Source: Aquimonas sp044344935
GTDB lineage: Bacteria; Pseudomonadota; Gammaproteobacteria; Xanthomonadales; Xanthomonadaceae
Reading direction: 5' to 3'
DNA length: 7,690 nt
NCBI GenBank assembly: GCA_044344935.1
Contig: JBIJCA010000224.1
Location: 1-7,690 of the forward strand
Shown here: positions 6,439-7,690 of the stretch, in pieces
Layout of the letters: each line of letters opens with the position of its first letter
How positions within the stretch are numbered: position 1 is the stretch's first letter
The notes under the pieces: model-generated
What the model was told of the DNA's origin: nothing
The model's input: the letters and a program-made list of their open reading frames with translations, nothing else
Database searches by the model: none
Translations under genes and position numbers: made by a program

Positions 6439-6491
6439 GGTGCGCGGCACGCGCACGCTACGAAGCGCCATAGGGTGGGCCCTGGCCCACC
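6439..6491. repeat. Composite of two head-to-head hairpins (right copy)
   Basis: This repeats the structure at 5935-5989: hairpin GTGCGCG-GCA-CGCGCAC with outer ends 6439 and 6457, then CTACG, a 6-base spacer, CATAG (6469-6473) and hairpin GGTGGGCC-CT-GGCCCACC (6474-6491). The last hairpin differs from the common form by a T-A to C-G change in both arms, so pairing is kept. The following bases (AAGGTCGACGCTGGCAACG) are a diverged version of the segment after the other left hairpins. The composite ends 56 bases before the stop of the diguanylate cyclase gene, which is transcribed toward it. Confidence 0.75.
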
Positions 6492-6547
6492 GCAAGGTCG
6501 ACGCTGGCAACGCGGGTCCGGGCTGCGGCTCGGCGCCGTCGCGGGAT

Positions 6548-7381
6548 TCAGGCGCCTTCGCTCGGCGGTAGCGTGACGCAGCGGTTCCGGCCGGCGTTCT
6601 TGGCGGCGTACATCGCCCGATCGGCGCGCGCCAGTAGCGCGTCGGCGGTGTCCTCGGCATCGCCAAGACAGGTCACCCCGAGGCTGGCGGTCACACGGCC
6701 TCGCCCTTCGGCAGTGCCGCCCCACTCGAAAGATGTCGATTCCAGCGTGGCGCGGATGCGCTCGGCCGCGGCTTCGGCCTGCACCCGCTCCGCGCCGGGC
6801 AGGAGCGCGACGAACTCCTCGCCACCGTAGCGCGCGATGAGGTCGTAGGGACGCAGCGCATCGACCAGCACCTGGCCCAGGCGCTCCAGCACAGCGTCGC
6901 CTGCGGCGTGACCGAAGGAGTCGTTGATCGCCTTGAAGCGGTCGACATCGATCAGGATCAGTGCGAGCGACTGCGCCTCGCGTCGGCTGCGTTCGATCTC
7001 TTCGCGCAGACGGGCCAGGAAATGGCCGCGGTTGTAGAGCCCGGTCAGGCTGTCGCGGACAACTGCGATCTGCAGCTGCGCGCGCGCCTGTTCGACTTCG
7101 AACAGCAAGCCCACCGCCCAGTAGCTGGCCAGCGGCGCGATCACCAGCGGCACGAGGAAGGCGATCACGAGATCAAGCGGAAGATTGGCGGTGTTGTCGA
7201 CCGCCACATTGACCAGCGCGGTCAGGACCATCGACATCAGGATGGAGGCAGCGGTGATCGCGGCCACGGTCGGCTTGTGCCCCAAGCGCAACATCCTGCT
7301 CCGCCATCCGCGCGGATCCCCTCCGCCGACATCGGTCGATGCGATGCGGGAGGCACGGGGCGAGGCAGGACGCGTTTCCAT
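6548..7381 (-). CDS. Membrane-anchored diguanylate cyclase (GGDEF domain)
   Basis: The 277-residue protein should make cyclic di-GMP from two GTP at the inner membrane. Two hydrophobic segments (about residues 38-60 and 68-94) precede a short linker and a complete GGDEF domain: DSLTGLYNR at 110-118, metal-binding Asp145 in LILIDVDRFKAIND, FGHAAGD at 156-162, and active-site GGEEF at 186-190. An inhibitory I-site RxxD (Arg177 to Asp180) sits exactly five residues before GGEEF, so product inhibition is expected. No separate sensory domain is present apart from the membrane part. The start is uncertain: ATG 7381 has no Shine-Dalgarno, whereas ATG 7294 (Met30) has GGAG about 4-5 bases upstream and begins just before the first membrane segment, giving 248 residues. 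The first 29 residues are Arg/Ser/Pro-rich and look untranslated. The gene is convergent with the NYN gene and has repeat blocks on both sides. Its c-di-GMP target is unknown. Confidence 0.93.
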   Translation of the reverse strand: METRPASPRASRIASTDVGGGDPRGWRSRMLRLGHKPTVAAITAASILMSMVLTALVNVAVDNTANLPLDLVIAFLVPLVIAPLASYWAVGLLFEVEQARAQLQIAVVRDSLTGLYNRGHFLARLREEIERSRREAQSLALILIDVDRFKAINDSFGHAAGDAVLERLGQVLVDALRPYDLIARYGGEEFVALLPGAERVQAEAAAERIRATLESTSFEWGGTAEGRGRVTASLGVTCLGDAEDTADALLARADRAMYAAKNAGRNRCVTLPPSEGA

Positions 7382-7517
7382 CGTCGGCGATGGTACAGGC
7401 GGCCCGCCAAGGCTCCTATCCAGCCAAACGTCGATGCCTGCCCCCCAAAGGCCGTGCTGCGGGCCATTCTTGGTGAGGTGTGGGGAAACGTCCTACAGGC
7501 GGGCCCAACGCAGCGTC

Positions 7518-7690
7518 CATAGGGTGGGTCTTGACCCACCGGAGCTCGACGCAAGCCTCGGGGTTGAGGCGATACCGATGCGGGGCTCGATGGAATGACT
7601 GCGGCGGGTTTCGGCGGCGGTGGGTCAAGACCCACCCTATGCGGTTGGCGCGACCGCGGCGTGGCTCGGCTCTGGTGGGCCAAGACCCGC
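7518..7690. repeat. Second repeat block, start of another 55-bp-type array, cut by window edge
   Basis: CATAG at 7518-7522 with hairpin GGTGGGTC-TT-GACCCACC (7523-7540) is followed by GGAGCTCGAC-N4-GCCTCGG, as in the elements at 4415 and 5967. A unit ending in hairpin 7619-7636 (GGTGGGTC-AA-GACCCACC) and CCTATG follows, then a second unit from 7639 that reaches a diverged hairpin (GGTGGGCC-AA-GACCCGC) at the window edge. The layout copies the block at 5967-6403. It lies upstream of the diguanylate cyclase start. Bases 7382-7517 hold no gene and no promoter I can support; TACCAT just before 7381 is a weak -10 candidate. Confidence 0.8.

Noticed and set aside
6011..6576. Repeat-containing proteins encoded by the 55-bp array
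   Set aside because: The period is not a multiple of three, several frames stay open only through base composition, and there is no ribosome binding site or conserved start.
7490..7517. Half of a GGCCCAAC-type REP at GGGCCCAACG (7500-7509)
   Set aside because: Only one arm resembles the family, with no matching partner arm or GTAG head in the right position.

Overview
The window reads as chromosomal DNA from a high-GC gammaproteobacterium, most likely of the Lysobacterales (Xanthomonadales). This is inference from high GC with strong third-position GC bias, a dihydrolipoyl dehydrogenase carrying its own lipoyl domain, a secreted DPP IV-like S9 peptidase, and intergenic palindromes headed by GTAG/ATAG. 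No database search was possible, so the taxonomic call stays provisional.

Layout: (1) 1-1689, minus strand, an exported S9 (prolyl oligopeptidase/DPP IV-type) peptidase whose catalytic domain lies beyond the left edge. (2) 1690-1882, a divergent intergenic region with a promoter for lpdA. (3) 1883-3679, plus strand, lpdA, the E3 subunit of 2-oxoacid dehydrogenase complexes, ending in a clear intrinsic terminator. (4) 3810-4232, minus strand, a small exported protein of unknown function. (5) 4415-4595, a repeat element with inverted palindromic ends. (6) 4591-4839, minus strand, a small unknown protein whose stop codon lies inside that repeat. (7) 4840-5115, a divergent intergenic region holding two inverted hairpins that covary. 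(8) 5116-5880, plus strand, a NYN-domain (PIN-like) putative RNase with a likely C-terminal OST-HTH/LOTUS domain. (9) 5881-6547, a 667-base non-coding block of palindromes, including six tandem units of about 55 bp. (10) 6548-7381, minus strand, a membrane diguanylate cyclase. (11) 7382-7690, a second repeat block that starts like the first and runs off the window.

The genes look like a mix of ordinary, separately transcribed functions (peptide degradation, central metabolism, RNA metabolism, c-di-GMP signalling); I see no multi-gene operon or defence or mobile cassette. The most notable content is the non-coding layer. At least three hairpin subfamilies share a TAG-containing head followed by a stem of 7-8 bp, occur as inverted pairs, and show compensatory base changes. 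This is the architecture of REP/BIME/REPIN sequences, normally mobilised by a RAYT transposase, but no RAYT gene is in the window. One subfamily has expanded into a 55-bp tandem array between two convergent genes, and a second such array appears to start at the right edge.
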